Of a stretch of DNA of 64,000 bases, positions 21,171 to 33,313 are shown piece by piece; positions within the stretch are counted from its first letter, which is position 1, and each line of letters starts with the position of its first letter. The position numbers were made by a program, and so were the translations under genes. The DNA is from Meandrina meandrites (Eukaryota; Cnidaria; Anthozoa; Scleractinia; Meandrinidae), in NCBI GenBank assembly GCA_963693305.1, contig OY855916.1, forward strand, positions 4,230,001-4,294,000, in the 5' to 3' direction. The notes below the pieces were generated by a model that saw nothing but the letters and a program-made list of their open reading frames with translations, had not been told where the DNA came from and did not search any database.

Positions 21171-21851
21171 CCATGTTCTTTTCAGGTGAATACTCGACAA
21201 ATATGGCAAATATCGGACTTCATATTTGAATTGTTTCAAAACATTACCTAGAAAGCATATGGTGTCGTTGTTACAAAATGAACGCAGGCTACAGCCTACA
21301 GGAGTACAGGCAAGCGTGGGTTTTAATAACATAATGTATGCAATGCATGAATAAAATAAAATTGAGCAAAATAATAAATGGGAAGCACTTATTAGCCTTT
21401 TTTTGGGGGAAAAAGAAAGAAAAAAATAGTCAGAGGAAAAAAAGAGAAAAAAAAGATCGTGTGCCTGCCCGCCCGTGTGTTGAACTCTTGCCCTCCCTGC
21501 TTTCCAACTCAGTATACCAAAGCATACATGTGTCTAGGGCGTTATGCATTATTGTATTGCGAAATCGGGGCAGCGATTTGAGTGTAAAAAGAAGAGATAG
21601 AAAAAAAGAAAATTATTTTTGGAACACCACCAAAATATTTTAAACCTTTTCAACTTATACTGCTGCTACCCTGCAGACCATAAACACTATTCTTTTTTTT
21701 CGGCCTAAGTAGAAATAATAGACACACTGCGGTGATAAAGATGACAAGACAACACTAAGAAAAGCTCATTTCATTGCAGTAAGTTAAAGCTTTCCCAGTA
21801 TCTTTTAGCCCACCCAGCCTTTAATTCCCGAGTTTCTTAATTGATTTCCAG
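21171..21851. other. No gene recognised
   Basis: A purine-rich low-complexity run (about 21410-21460, A/G-rich) and a second one near 21590-21620 are the only notable features. No exon with good borders was seen before 21852. Confidence 0.35.
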
Positions 21852-22074
21852 TACAAACTACGCAGTCTCGGTTCTACAAAGACACACTAAGGAATATTTG
21901 CTCGCCAAGATAAAAATTATTGACCCAAGTATCTTTGCCAAACAAAAACGAGAAGAAGACCCTCGAAGTTCTCCCGAATTAAACCGACATTTCAACCCAT
22001 CGAATCTCAAATGTAAAGAGCTAAATGTCGGATCCAGAATCTTCATTGCGCTATTACCGAAGTGCGACGTATAA
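21852..22074 (+). CDS. Candidate terminal exon, function unknown
   Basis: An acceptor-like TTGATTTCCAG ends at 21851. The frame that follows, about 74 codons to a TAA at 22072-22074, has unbiased, gene-like codon use. The peptide starts TNYAVSVLQRHTKEYLL and later contains SPELNRHFNPSNLKCKELNV. No domain is recognised and no upstream exon with matching phase was located. It could be a decayed exon or retrocopy. Confidence 0.25.
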
Positions 22075-23170
22075 TGACAACCAACCCTGAGATTGCGCAG
22101 TACGCTATAAGGCTGGAAATCATCTTCAACAGAGACATGCAGATTTTTTTATGATAACTACCCAATGCGATGGCCAACCAATTTCAATACTCAACAAAAA
22201 TGTTATCGAAAATCCCTCGATTCAAAAGCATTCTAGCCTGCACTTCCTAATCGTTGGTTATTTCTAGTATGTATCGTATGGATCGGGTCCTACCTTGGAT
22301 CCTAACTCGAAGACTGGCTCGGATCCAGGCTTTACTCTTAGTTTATCTCGCACGCATAGTGTATCTTTAGTGAAAGAAATTTTAAACTAACTTTAGCCTC
22401 ATCCAGTTTTCCTATAACCAGCGTAATACAAAAATGCCCCTCGTTAATAAAAACAATTTTGACAAGTATTATATAACTATTAGACCGAAGAAACAAGTCA
22501 TACGCATTATCTAAGGAAGGCAAAACTAGACAACAGCTCTCGAGCAGCTCCTCACGCGCTCCGAGGCTACAGCAACAGAGCCGAATTGCGGTTTGGCAAA
22601 AACAGCAAATGACAGAGGGTATTAAAACATTTACAAAACGGTGTTTATTATTGCGATTGAACCTCTTAATTGACTGGTGCAAAAGAGTTTATATTAAAAA
22701 ATGTTTTGAGGAATTATAACAATTTAAACTTCCTATTTTTGATTCATATTTAAATGCAACTTCAATAGTTTTCCGTTCTTGCTATCAGAACTCGTACATT
22801 ATTGGCGTACGTTCTGTTTTTAAAATCTACTGTAAGTTCTTGGCCTCTTGGTGTGTGCTGCCTTTTCGACCAAAGGTAAGTTTAGAGCACAAAGCTAACC
22901 ACTTCTCTCCACTATAAGGTTTGTATTTTCGGTCCTCGTGCAGTTAAATTTAATCAAATACTGTTAATATTTTTTGAAGTTTAAAAGAATTCCTGTCGAA
23001 ACTTCTTTTTTTGAAATTTTGGCTTGATTTACAATTTAACCAGCCTAGTCTCTATGCGTTCCTTACGCGGTCATCGAAACAAGAGAGAACGCTTAGGGAC
23101 TAGGCTCGAATAGTTTTTACTGAGCTGGTGAAGCTCAGCAGTAAATCAGTAATTATACAGACTTTCGTGA
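22075..23170. repeat. Diverged relative of the duplicated segment
   Basis: No gene is seen. About 22600-22850 resembles 24870-25110 (shared GTGTT-ATTGCGAT, TTGAGGAATT, ACTTCC, GGCGTACGTT), so the region seems to hold an older, diverged copy of the sequence family duplicated at 23.2-29.3 kb. About 23043-23105 is a foldback on CCTAGTCTCTATGCGTT and AACGCTTAGGGACTAGG. Confidence 0.45.
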
Positions 23171-24204
23171 TCTGTATTTGAGTCAGTAGAGTTTGAGCAA
23201 CTTCAAAAGTCGTTACCTTCAAACACTAAACAACAGAGAGTACAATGATTTAATTCCAAAATTTTTTAATGTTATTAAATACGTATTAAATACGTATGGT
23301 TTAACGTGGCAACGGTAATAACTCAGTTAAAAAAAGTTGTAGTTGATTTAACTTGATATCAAACACTAAAACGTTGAAATCTGTAAAATCATTGCATGCG
23401 GAACTTACTTTCAACTTAAGAAAAACAGATCACGACAAACGTTTGGAATCACTAAGATTAGATACGCAGCAAGGTGCATTAATATTTAAAATAAATCCAT
23501 CCATTCTATACCTTATTTTTATCGGCATAATCAATAAAATGTATTAGAACTAATTATTATTTTCAATTGTTTTCGTATGATCAATATCAAAACCTCAAGA
23601 TGGCGAAATTCGGTATTTTTAGAATTTCTTAAAAAGCGCAATAAGCAATTGAATCCTAGCGTTGCTGTCTGATAATAACTTTCAATAATTTGAAGTTCAG
23701 TTTTGATATTTATCACATACGGGACAAAATTACTGAACGCTAATTGGGTTAAAAAAAATAATAAAAAATAAATCACTTTATTTAAGTGTCAATGTATTTA
23801 GCACGGCTGTACTAATTGAGGACACTGTAAGTGAGGACAATTTTTTCTCGATCACGGGGGCACTTTTGGTTAAACTTTTGGTAATTAAGAGGGCGTAATT
23901 ACTTGATCCTGATTGGCTGTGCGCGCGTCGTCTGCACTTAGTTGGTTTTTCCCGCTTAAAACGAGTTTTGAGAAAAGTTCAGAAACGCAATGCTTCTGAA
24001 CTTGATATAAATTCGGTTATTTCATCAAATGTGAAAGAAAATCGGCAGGCAGAAATGAGTGGTGCCTTGGTGGAATAGAAAGAGGACTTTTCTAATCCAA
24101 ATTCGTTTGTCACAGCCCGAAAAAACGTCTGGACGGTTGGCGCTGCACGAAGAATAGAAATTCATGGCGGCTGAGACTGAAAGATAATATTTCTTCGATT
24201 CGTT

Positions 24205-24389
24205 TTGCTTTGCTTTGCCTTATTAGAAACAGAGCCTGGAAAGGGCATAAATTTTGTTGGTACTTACAGGTTTGGCTGTGGAAAGGAGAATGTCAGGTTC
24301 AAGAAGTTATTAAAGCTTGTTTGGACACTGTTTATGACTTTCATGGATGAAGCATTTCCGCACCGTAGGAAGCCTCGCAAACAAAGGTA
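24205..24389 (+). CDS. Exon-like block with donor site, function unknown
   Basis: An open frame (…ETEPGKGINFVGTYRFGCG…KENVRFKKLL…AFPHRRKPRKQR) ends at a consensus donor AAAG|GTAAGC at about 24389. Only its last 50 bp are kept in the second copy (56055-56107), with the donor intact. No domain is recognised. It may be an exon of a decayed or transposon-borne gene. Confidence 0.2.
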
Positions 24390-25659
24390 AGCTTGAATAA
24401 ACTGCTTTCAGTTTAATATGTGAAGGAACTATTATGAGTGAATTGCACATGCTGTGTGACGCTTACTTTACCTGTAGGCTTTTCCGTTTCTCGACAAAAT
24501 TTGATTATTTATGTGGTCATTTTGCTAATTAAAGAGCGAATGTTCTTGCCAACCGGCTTATACCATGGCGAACCTCGTTTAAGTTGTTCAAGCTTTTGCC
24601 TTTTATATGTAATAAACTCGTAACCGCAATGCGTCCTCATGCAATTAACGATTAACTTCACTTGCATTTTCAAAGTTTCCCAAATTGCCCTCTTCGCTTC
24701 ATCATCAGCATCTTTCTTTTTATTTCACTCGCAGTTCAACTATATGATATTTCATATACTTGCTTCCAAGTATTATTGCCTAAAAAAGGCAAAACCACAG
24801 CAGCAAACCGATGAAGAGTGACGGATCTTTTGTAGACCACGAATTCATTTTTTGGCAAAAAACAACAGCTGACATAAGGTATTTATAACTTTTACTAACG
24901 GCAAAACAGTGTTAATTGCGATCAAATCCTTTAATTGACTACAAAAGATTAACAAAATACAATTTGAGGAATTTTCATAATTCAAACTTCCGGTTTTGAG
25001 TTCAAATGCAATTGCCATCTCGCGAGTCGCGACTTTCACCGTTCGTTCATACTGCCGTGACTTTTTACGTAAATTACTGGCGTACGTTTGGATACATCTG
25101 CTGCAAATTTTTCTCGCCACTCCTGAAAGTCCTCATGTAGTTATTGTATCGAATAATGTTACTGTTTCCTTACATCCTTCCCGATAATATTTGCTTGACT
25201 AGCAATTACTCATTCCGACTTTAGGACCGAAACGTAAATAATTATAAAGATATCTATAATCTAACTGAACATGATCTAGACGGGCCACAATGTAAACCAC
25301 TGGAGTAAGAAAAGCAACTTCAAAACTCGTTATCTTGGAACATTATACAACAGTAAGTACTATGATTTAATTCTTACAGGCTGTATAAATTGTTGAATTA
25401 TGCCTTGACATAGATATATACCTTCTTGGAGTTCTTAAGGAAAAGTGTTTTCCAAGAAAATGGCATTACTGCCTGGCTCCCTATGCTGCACTATTAGATG
25501 ATAAATCAAGATATTTGAGTGAATCTGTCAAGATACGCATTGCTCCCTCGCTGACGAGTTTAAAGCTCATCGCGGATTCTTCTGTGGATAGTACGAGTGG
25601 AGTACTGCTCGTGGGAGATCCATGTGTGGAGGAAGTTACCAACGAACGAGGTGGGCCCA

Positions 25660-25875
25660 AAAAATAAACTCAACTCACGGCAAAACAAACTCGTCAAACT
25701 AACTCGTGACAGAACATGCAAACTCACGGCAGAACGAAACGAGCTCACGGCACAACAACGAGACTCAAGCAAAATAAACTTAACTCACGGCAAAACAAAC
25801 TCGCCGCAAAAGAGACTGAACTCTCGACACTACAAAGAAACTAACGGCGGTAAACAAACTTAACTAGCGGCAAAA
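25660..25875. repeat. Degenerate short-period array of AACTCACGGCAAAAC-like units
   Basis: At least eight imperfect units resembling AACTCACGGCAAAACAAA follow one another, with spacing of about 20-30 bp. The array is repeated in copy 2 at about 58690-58900. It is non-coding by appearance, and the reason for its maintenance is unknown. Confidence 0.6.
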
Positions 25876-27059
25876 GAGATTCAACATCAGTACGGAAAAT
25901 GAAAATCCAACTGAAGTGCAAGTACAATAAAGAAGCTGAATGACGACGAAATTAGCAGCAAATAATTTACTAGAAGATTCGAACAACAAAAATGTTTGTA
26001 GCGTGAAAACTTCATTTTCGTTATAAAATTAGGCTTAGCAATTCAGCCGTGGAAGTTTATTAACTAACATTTGGGTCTTGTTATTCATTTTAGTGGATTT
26101 GATCGATTCAGATCTTAGCTTCGTTTCAATACACTATATAAACTATATAGTCTTGATGATCATGATGGCCGCCGCGGTTTGAGCCGTAAACAAGTAAACC
26201 CAAGGACTGAACTGCTAGCTAAGTTGACTTGCACAAGGAATAACTTTCAACAAAAAGCGCAGCATCGCGAAATTTCCCGCCAAGAAACGACGGCATTCTC
26301 CTCCTCTGTCGGGTTGCCTTGGAACTTCCCTCCCCCTCCCCCAAAGTATGTACGGTCGGACGGTCGGATGCTCGCTCGGACGCTCGTGCACTCACTTGAC
26401 AACCACATTTTGTCGGCTGGATGGGTTTAAGCAATAGACCACACTTTCTAGGGGTTTACCGGCGCAATAAAACCCCGCAGGATAATGGGAGAACACGAGG
26501 AAAGCTTACAGATTTGCAAGCTTTTCGAGTGTTCTCCCAACATCTGAAGGGGATTTATAATTTCTTGTTTAACACCAGGCTTTAGACGTTGTAACCAGGT
26601 CTTCTTATTTAGCAGCCAGGCCTTCCCTTGAAACTAATTATTTCTCTCTGTTTTCTTTTTTACCCGACCGATTTCACGGGAGTGAGGGCGAGGGGAAACA
26701 AAGCCATTTTACTGGGATGGCCTAAGGGGGCAATAAGTTAACATATCTCCAGCTCTTATTGACTTTCTTGTATTCAACAGATATTGCTGCCACTGAAAAA
26801 GAAAAAAAAAGCTCCGTGTGGGGGCGAGACTGAGATGGCCTGGCTTTCAAAACCACTACGTTTTTTAGACGAAAGTTTTGTTAAGTAATTTTGTTATTAA
26901 AACAAAAGCACCGTGACGTTACGTCTTGATCCGCAAAGAAAACCAAACGAAATTTGCATTGGTTGCAAAAAAGGCTACTGCGTTTACAACAGGGTATGTA
27001 TGATCTGTTTTTGAAATACGAAGTGCTCTACATGAACTTAATGAGTGGAAATCGATTGT

Positions 27060-27990
27060 AATGTAGACACCTTTCACTTCCAGCTCAACTTTACAAGGAG
27101 AGTAGAAGAGTTACTTTTGAATTATTTGCTGCTGCTGCTAAGGTGAGAGAGCATACGACGAATTTCTGTTCCGTTGTGTAAAGTTTGGTCAACAGTATTG
27201 AATTTACAACATGTTTTATCATTAGTCATGTGCTTACCGTAGTCTCACGGTAGTTAGAACTGGCAAAATTTGTACGCAACACTTTGATATTCTTAGAATG
27301 ATGATACGGAACTGTCATTCACGCAATACTTACTGCAGAATTTCCAAAATTGCGCTATAAATTTGTATCGATTCTTCTTTTTTTTTGACAATTTCTCAAT
27401 GGATTTAAAACACAAATCTGCATTAAGACGACGAAAATGAAATGTCCACAGGCAGTTTATGCGATACTGCTAAGAACATTATAAAGTGAAGAAGAGTTTT
27501 GAAATAACCATGTTAATAATTAATTATTTTGGAAATCTATTGCAACTTAGACACCTCGTCTCACTTTCAGGCCAACTATACAAGAGGAAAAGAAGATTTA
27601 CTTTCAAATTATTTACTGCTGCTGCTCGAAGGTTAAAGGCGAATTTCTACTTCGTTGTATAAAGTTTAGCAAACAGAATTGAATTCACAGCATTTTTTGT
27701 CATAAGTCATATCATATGCCCACCATACTCTCAGGGTAGTCAAAGCTGGCAAAATTTGCATGGAGCACTTTGATATTCTTAGAATGATGATAGGGAACTG
27801 CGGCTTTTGTCGCATAAAATACTACAGAATTTCCGATTTTTTTTTAATTTCTCAATGGATTTGAAACACAAAACTGCAGTAGAAGCAATTTATACTATTG
27901 CGCTTTAGTCTAGAAGAAGTTTAAAAAAGCGTGTTCTTGAATAATTAATTATTTATAAAATGTCATATATTTACATTTGAAAAGAACTTT
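27060..27990 (+). repeat. Internal tandem duplication (~470-bp unit)
   Basis: 27060-27530 and 27540-27990 are direct copies. Each has a block close to CAACTATACAAGAGGAAAAG followed by TTATTTGCTGCTGCT and a donor-like AAG|GT, then GGCAAAATTTG-(C/T)A-GG, then GATATTCTTAGAATGATGAT, then a T-run and CAATGGATTT. The same pair occurs in copy 2 (about 60000-60470 and 60480-61830, the latter split by an insertion), so the tandem event came before the segmental duplication. Confidence 0.75.
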
Positions 27991-28441
27991 GACCAAACTT
28001 CTAGGACAGATGTCTGATGTATTTGTCTGAGAGGTGCTATTTTAAACCCGTTTTTGAAAAGGAAAACATTAAAACTTGTATTTAAAAGTTAAAAGATCGG
28101 AGATTTACATCAAATGTTAGCAATCAATACAGATAAACGATTTCACGCCGAAATATTGAGAAAATCAAACAACAGCTGCAACTTGCAAAACCTCTGTTGA
28201 TCTGTTTTACATCATTCGCAAGCTAGAGCTGCCAAGTTTCAACATGTTTTTTTCGTACGGTTTGAACAATTTCGGACGGAAATTAAGGGATTTTTGCTCT
28301 CTAAGTCGTCGTTGCTTTACAAATCTGCATTCTGTGTTGTTGGACGAGCGTTGTTATTTTCAAATGCGCCACGATTTCGTGCCGCTTGCAATGGCTTTAC
28401 TTTTGAACGTACAATCTCAAAGCTTTTCTCGGTGTCTGTAG

Positions 28442-28915
28442 CATTGCGCGACTAGGAGTATTTGTTTGGATGGGTTGTTATGCCATCGTGGGGCTACCCC
28501 CAACATTGTGCCCATTTATTTTGGAAAGGGGCACTATGAGAGTAAAGTGTCTTTCCCAAGAACACAACGCGGGGAACACCTAGCCATGAATAAATTCATA
28601 GACTAAGGCAACATTTTGCTTGTCCTATATCTTTTAAAAAGCTTATATCCCGGCTGTTTTGGGCGCGATTCAGCTCAAATTTTACAGAGACATACAGGAA
28701 TCATGGAAGGTTACGAAAACACGAGTGCCAAAGGGGAGATGTAATTCTGATAATTACATTCCACGCTATGTTGTGAACAGAATAAAAACAATGCATTTTA
28801 AAAAAGAACACGTTCGTTTATGAATTTCGATGGGTTTAACTATTTTGGGAAATGATGTACCTCAAATTTTGTTGTCATAAGCTATTGAAAAGAAAGAAAA
28901 GGGAAATGAGAAGTC
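28442..28915 (-). mobile_element. Copy-1-specific insertion including a SINE body
   Basis: The second copy passes directly from GGTGTCTGTA to GACTAAGAATCAAAGGG, whereas copy 1 has about 474 extra bases. The first part (about 28470-28600) is the reverse complement of the SINE body (TTTACTCTCATAGT..., GGTGTATAAATGGG). The rest is AT-rich and unassigned. Confidence 0.6.
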
Positions 28916-29622
28916 AGACTAAGAATCAAAGGGCCCTATGTGCCACGACTGTTTTTTTATGAGCCACTGCGCTCGGAAAATGAATTGATAAAACACGAGG
29001 ATTTATCAAACCGCAACGCGGTCTACCTAGACTTTCTAAAAGTCGTTCGCTTCTCGTTTCCGGTTTAGCAGTAGTCCCCCGCGCGACCGACTTCAATCAC
29101 TTGCAGCGCGCAAAATTAAAAGGAGGAATTTTCCTCCTGTGATTTTATCCAATCATAAACAGCGTTGTCAAAGACCACGTCAATCAGACCAGATTCTTGC
29201 CGGATCGATCACGCGCGTGAGTTGAAACTTGAATCCCTTTCAATCGTCTCTTAAGTGAGTTTTGATTTCTTCGTTTGCTGTTTTCTTTATATTAAGCGTT
29301 CAATTAGGAACACAATCGCGTAATGTTTGTGAAAGGTAAACTGCAGAAATATTCACGAATATCGCCTGCGTCGCAGACAGTGCAATCTGTGCAGTGGCTT
29401 CCAAAAGCTTGTTCTGGCGTCCCGCAGGATTGTGGTTAGACAACTTATTGCGGAAGATCTATTTCGATCGAGAATACAAAAGGGGTCGACAGATGATTGA
29501 CAGACCTAACGCGACTCCCGTAATTTCGGGTCTTTTAGCGAAACATTTGTCGAATTACTACTCTGAAAATTTGATCTTCCGACCAAATTTTCTTCGCATC
29601 TTTATCTTAAGGGCATATGCAT

Positions 29623-29924
29623 GTATACACCTAATTGAAGAAACGTTGACCCTGTGAAAAACTTTAAACCACAAACGATAAGACCGAATGGCATTCTGGG
29701 TTCACACCTTTAGTAAGCTTAGTAGCATTCCTTTTATTTATAATCGAGATATTTTCTTTCTTTGTGAGCCTCAAGAGCATGATTTGTGCAACCTGTCTTA
29801 TAATAATGTTTATTCTGTCACAAACGACGATTATTTTTTTTCGATTTCCCAGTAAACATCTGGGTCGCATCGTTCGTGGTTAATGCTTTTCAGGGGTCAA
29901 CGATTCTTCAATTAGGTGTATACA
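29623..29924. mobile_element. MITE with ~33-bp inverted ends
   Basis: TGTATACACCTAATTGAAGAA followed by CGTTGACCC at the left is matched inverted by GGGTCAACG-(A)-TTCTTCAATTAGGTGTATACA at the right, giving a 302-bp element. No target duplication was recognised. Confidence 0.7.
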
Positions 29925-30000
29925 GTCCGTTTAAGAGAGAAGTGAATTGTTTTTCTTGTGTAATTCAAGCGTTTTGAATTTAGTTTTGGAATCGGAGAAG

Positions 30001-30153
30001 CAGGAGCTGATAACGGCGGTGAACTTTGTGCTAACGCTCCGTAAAAACTAAAATCTTTAGATGGTGGTTATCTTACGTGAGATGCTAATTATCTTAGTTA
30101 AAGATTTTAGTTTTTACGTGGCATTGGTACAAAGTTCGCCGACATTTATCAGC
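30001..30153. repeat. Foldback with ~58-bp arms
   Basis: CAGGAGCTGATAA at 30001 and TTATCAGCTCCTG at the right end enclose further pairing (GAACTTTG/CAAAGTTC; GTAAAAACTAAAATCTTTA and its complement). The loop is about 35 bp. Confidence 0.75.
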
Positions 30154-30499
30154 TCCTGGCTGCCCTCCCGCTACTCGCTATAGCTCATGTTAATAGGAAT
30201 TTTTCGGCTTTCCCATACAGTCCTTTATAATTTTGAAACATCAACAGTCGCTCCATTTGTGTGGGCCTTCTGTGGATATTCTGGTTCGATTTAGTCTTCA
30301 ATCAGGTGTATGTTATTTCTGTCCTTGAAAAAGACCCACAGCATTTTAAGTTTGCATGTGATGGTAAAATTAAAGTTCAAAGCAACGTTTCTATAATCGC
30401 TATCAAACAGAAGATTACCAGTGTCACGCTGAAAAGAAAGATAGATAGAAAGACAGAAAGATGGTAAAGAAAGATAGTAAATTTGAAGTTTGGTAAATA

Positions 30500-30620
30500 A
30501 GTGGAAAAGATAAGATGTTTCATGAGCGTGGGACACAGAAATACCCGAGACTCCGACGGGAATCAAACCCATGGCCTCCCAGATACCGACGATTTGGACA
30601 TTGCTGAGCTCGCAGTTGCA
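30500..30620 (-). mobile_element. tRNA-derived SINE fragment
   Basis: The minus strand reads GGTATCTGGGAGGCCATGGG, then a B-box-like GGTTTGATTCCCGTCGG, then the conserved tail GTCCCACGCTCATGA. It matches 31005-31130 in inverted orientation. Confidence 0.6.
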
Positions 30621-30707
30621 GGACGCGTGTCTCATATGAACTCACCAAGAGTCTCTCGTAGCTCAGTGGTTAGACATTGCTGAGCTTGCAGTTGCAGGAC
30701 GCGTGTC

Positions 30708-30978
30708 ATACAGCCATTTCAAGAAAATTTGTCGGAAAAATGCGCAAGCGAAAATCCCGAAAGGTATTGTGGGTACTTTAAGTTTTCAGCATTTCAAAGG
30801 AATCTGAAATAATGGCACGAGACGCCATGGACGTATGTTTGCGAGCGCTAAGAGAAAGCAACAAAAGTAGGTTCGACAGCTACAGTGTCAGGAACAGTGT
30901 ACTGACAATATCCCAGATTACCTTTCAGGATTGCCGCGTGAACTATTTTCCTGACAACTTTTTCTGAAATAGCTGTAT
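30708..30978. mobile_element. Small MITE with TA-type ends
   Basis: Inverted termini CAGCCATTTCA-GAAAA-TTTGTC and GACAACTTTTTCTGAAATAGCTG, each next to TA, bound about 270 bp. This suits a Tc1/mariner-type target but is not proof. It sits between two inverted SINE fragments. Confidence 0.55.
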
Positions 30979-31004
30979 AAGGAACCTAGTTAATGGCTTC
31001 GTTC

Positions 31005-31130
31005 ATCAAGAGTCTCTCAGTGAGTTAGAGCGCCCAACCGGTATCTGGGAGGCCATGGGTTCAATTCCCGTCGAGGACTTGGGTATTTTCTTTGTCCCAC
31101 GCCCACGAAACATTTCATTTTTTCTACCTT
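31005..31130 (+). mobile_element. tRNA-derived SINE fragment
   Basis: TCAGTGAGTTAGAGCGCCC resembles an A box region. CCATGGGTTCAATTCCCGTCG is a good B box. The tail GTCCCACGCCCACGAAACA follows. It is the inverted partner of 30500-30620. Confidence 0.65.
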
Positions 31131-31224
31131 AAGAAATTTTCCGTTTTTCCAAGGACTCAACTGAAGTTTTTAACTCCCTTGACAGCGAAATTGCCAACGC
31201 TTATTCAATTTGCTTTGCCCTTAA

Positions 31225-31617
31225 GGCGGGGGTACACCTGAAGCCTGCTTTTCCACTGCTAAACTTGGTTTAATGCGAATATCTCGTCCGCGTTTCAAGT
31301 AATCCAGAAACTCTATGCTCATTTCACAAAGCTATGTTAAGCGGTGTTTTGTAAATTTTTTGGTGATTTTTGGGGGAGTTTTTCTCAAAGGATTAGTAAA
31401 ATTTGGAGAAATAAGAAATATTAAAGATTTAATGTGATTTTAAAATTAGAATTTGAAGTTAAAAATTAGTATATGGACACCCAAACAGTCCCCTGACAAC
31501 CTGGAGTGCTCTTGCGTGGGGGTCAACTGTCTGTTGGTGTTTCAAAAATAATTTTCTTTCTTCCATCCCTTCCTTAAACCTCTTAAAATTTCACTCCTAT
31601 TCGGGTATACCCCCACC
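31225..31617. mobile_element. MITE with TTAA target duplication
   Basis: A 393-bp element bounded by TTAA at 31221-31224 and 31618-31621. Its inverted ends are GGCGGGGGTACACC and, on the other strand, GGTGGGGGTATACC. It is of piggyBac/Kolobok target type and is non-coding. Confidence 0.8.
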
Positions 31618-32104
31618 TTAAGCAAAAAAATATTAAACTATGCTTGACATTTCATTTTCTGCCTTATTATTCGTATTAAACCAACTAATTTAATTATTTT
31701 TATAGTCAACTTATGGCCAGTCCGAACTGGCCGGCTGGTCCGGTTGTTTTGCATGTGAAATGGGCCTTTATCACGAAATTTTCCCAGAGATCCCGCACAG
31801 CGGTATATAATGTTTATACACTGACTGATCTGGAAAAATCTGACTAACAAAGGAATTCTGTTCTCGAATATTCCGGTCTGACCGGCCAGTTCTGACTAAT
31901 GGTGACTACCCTTTGTTAACATGTAGCCAGCAGAAAGCGCAAGAAAGCGTGCGCTAGCGAGTCACGATTGGTGTTGGTAGCTTTTGGTTGTACTTCTGAT
32001 TCGTCCAGAAAGTAACACGAGTTTTTTAGACCAATCACTAAAAGCATAGCTCAAGTGAACACCACTGTAATCTCAAGTGTAATATCATTGTTACGAAAGA
32101 TGAA

Positions 32105-32246
32105 GTAGTCAGCATGTCACGAGCGTGAGACAAAGAAAAAGTCTGAGTCCCGACGGGAATCGAACCCATGACCTCCCAAAACCTGTGTCGAACCAATGAC
32201 CTCCCAAACATTGGGCGGGCGCTCTATCCACTGAGCTACGAGAACT
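32105..32246 (-). mobile_element. tRNA-derived SINE with intact pol III boxes and an internal duplication
   Basis: The minus strand gives CTCGTAGCTCAGTGGATAGA (A box TAGCTCAGTGG), then GGGAGGTCATTGGTTCGACA and, after a short spacer, GGGAGGTCATGGGTTCGATT. The B-box segment has therefore been duplicated in tandem (unit about 31 bp). The tail GTCTCACGCTCGTGACATG follows. The head is very tRNA-like but lacks a clean acceptor stem, so it is a SINE rather than a tRNA gene. Confidence 0.7.
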
Positions 32247-32299
32247 TATGGTAGGCAACTATGTTCATATGTGACACGCGTCCTTCATATGAACCTTGC

Positions 32300-32400
32300 T
32301 CACCAAGAGTTCTCCTAGCTCAGTGGATAGAGCGCCCGCCGGGTGTTTGGGAGGTCATGGGCTCGACCCATATTTTCTCTTTGTCTCACGCGAGGACATA
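32300..32400 (+). mobile_element. tRNA-derived SINE, inverted partner
   Basis: CTCCTAGCTCAGTGGATAGA, then GCGCCCGCCGGGTGTTTGGG and GGTCATGGGCTCGACCC, then TTTGTCTCACGCGAGGACAT. This is the same family as 32105-32246 in the opposite orientation with a single B box. The two heads face each other across about 55 bp. Confidence 0.7.
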
Positions 32401-33135
32401 TTGAGTACTTTATCTTTCATACTTCACTACTGAGCTTAAAATTTACCATCTTTCCTTATTAATCAAAATACCATTATTATATCATTACCGTTGATCGGCT
32501 GCATTACATTATCCACTTCCGGGTTTGAATCTCTCTGAGTCTTCTCCACTAGCCCTGAAACAGTGGAGTGCACTACTTCTTGAATCCAAGATGGTGGCGT
32601 GTGCGCTTGCTCGCTCAAACTACGCCTACATTGTAGGCTACTTTGCCAGTCAGACCGTTTACGTAAGACATAGGACACTTTATTATTGTGGAAATATACT
32701 AAGCTATACGGCTAGTTTACAGATATTCCACGACTAATACCAAAATGTTTGTTATACTCCCAACTGAAATGCTGTTTTCTATTGGAAGAGAGCGTGTCAC
32801 GTGCCGTGCGTCAAAACTCTATGACTCCCTGGGGCGAACAAACTCACTTACTCCCTATGGCGACAACAGCTCAAACTCAAACTCGTATGCAGGTTTGATT
32901 TAGATGCATTTAAAAAATGTAACTGTATTCAATGATAAATTCTAATTGTAGCAAAAAACGATTCATTGATTTCTTTCACAGTTTTTTACACTTTTTTACT
33001 TCTTGTAACACGGTTGATTTTTGTAGCTGCGTATTTGCGATCTTTGGCTCTTCATGCATTAAACTGCAACGTATTGCACTCGTGTGTACTTTGCTTTATT
33101 TTCAGTTGGGGGGTGTAACAAAAATATTAATGACT
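32401..33135. other. No gene recognised
   Basis: AT-rich sequence without convincing exon borders. A short block around 32820-32890 repeats CAAACTCACTTACTCCC/CAAACTCAAACTCG-like words reminiscent of the array at 25.7 kb. Confidence 0.35.
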
Positions 33136-33195
33136 GGCCCCGAGGGGAACAGTGAGTTTTGTTTTCCCGAGACCCTCACTGTTCCCCTCGGGGCC
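33136..33195. repeat. Perfect GC-rich 21-bp hairpin
   Basis: The arms 33136-33156 and 33175-33195 are exact complements. They start GGCCCCGAGGGGAACAGTGA, with an 18-base loop. It is strikingly GC-rich in an AT-rich neighbourhood. Confidence 0.85.
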
Positions 33196-33313
33196 AATCA
33201 TTCAGGGCTTAATGTATAATACTAACTACTGTAATAGTTATATTATTAACTATGATATAAATTACAGATAACAGTGTCTCTTACTTTCTCTTACTAGGAC
33301 AATGTCATATATT

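Larger units (their letters stand above)
23171..29310 (+). repeat. Segmental duplication, copy 1
   Basis: This segment matches 54958-63413 in the same orientation and order: 23171-23433 with 54958-55209; 24338-24560 with 56055-56260; 24550-25250 with 57264-57790; 25230-26890 with 58271-59830; 26895-27660 with 59830-60590; 27660-28440 with 61527-62327; 28916-29308 with 62333-62727. Most blocks look about 90-97% identical by eye. Copy 1 alone contains 28442-28915, an insertion that includes a SINE. Copy 2 lacks about 900 bp corresponding to 23434-24338, where a Penelope-like fragment sits instead. No intact gene is recognised, but several blocks keep splice-like borders. Confidence 0.9.

Noticed and set aside
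32161..32250. tRNA gene
   Set aside because: A and B boxes are good, but the acceptor stem does not close, the B-box part is duplicated, and related copies carry a common SINE tail.
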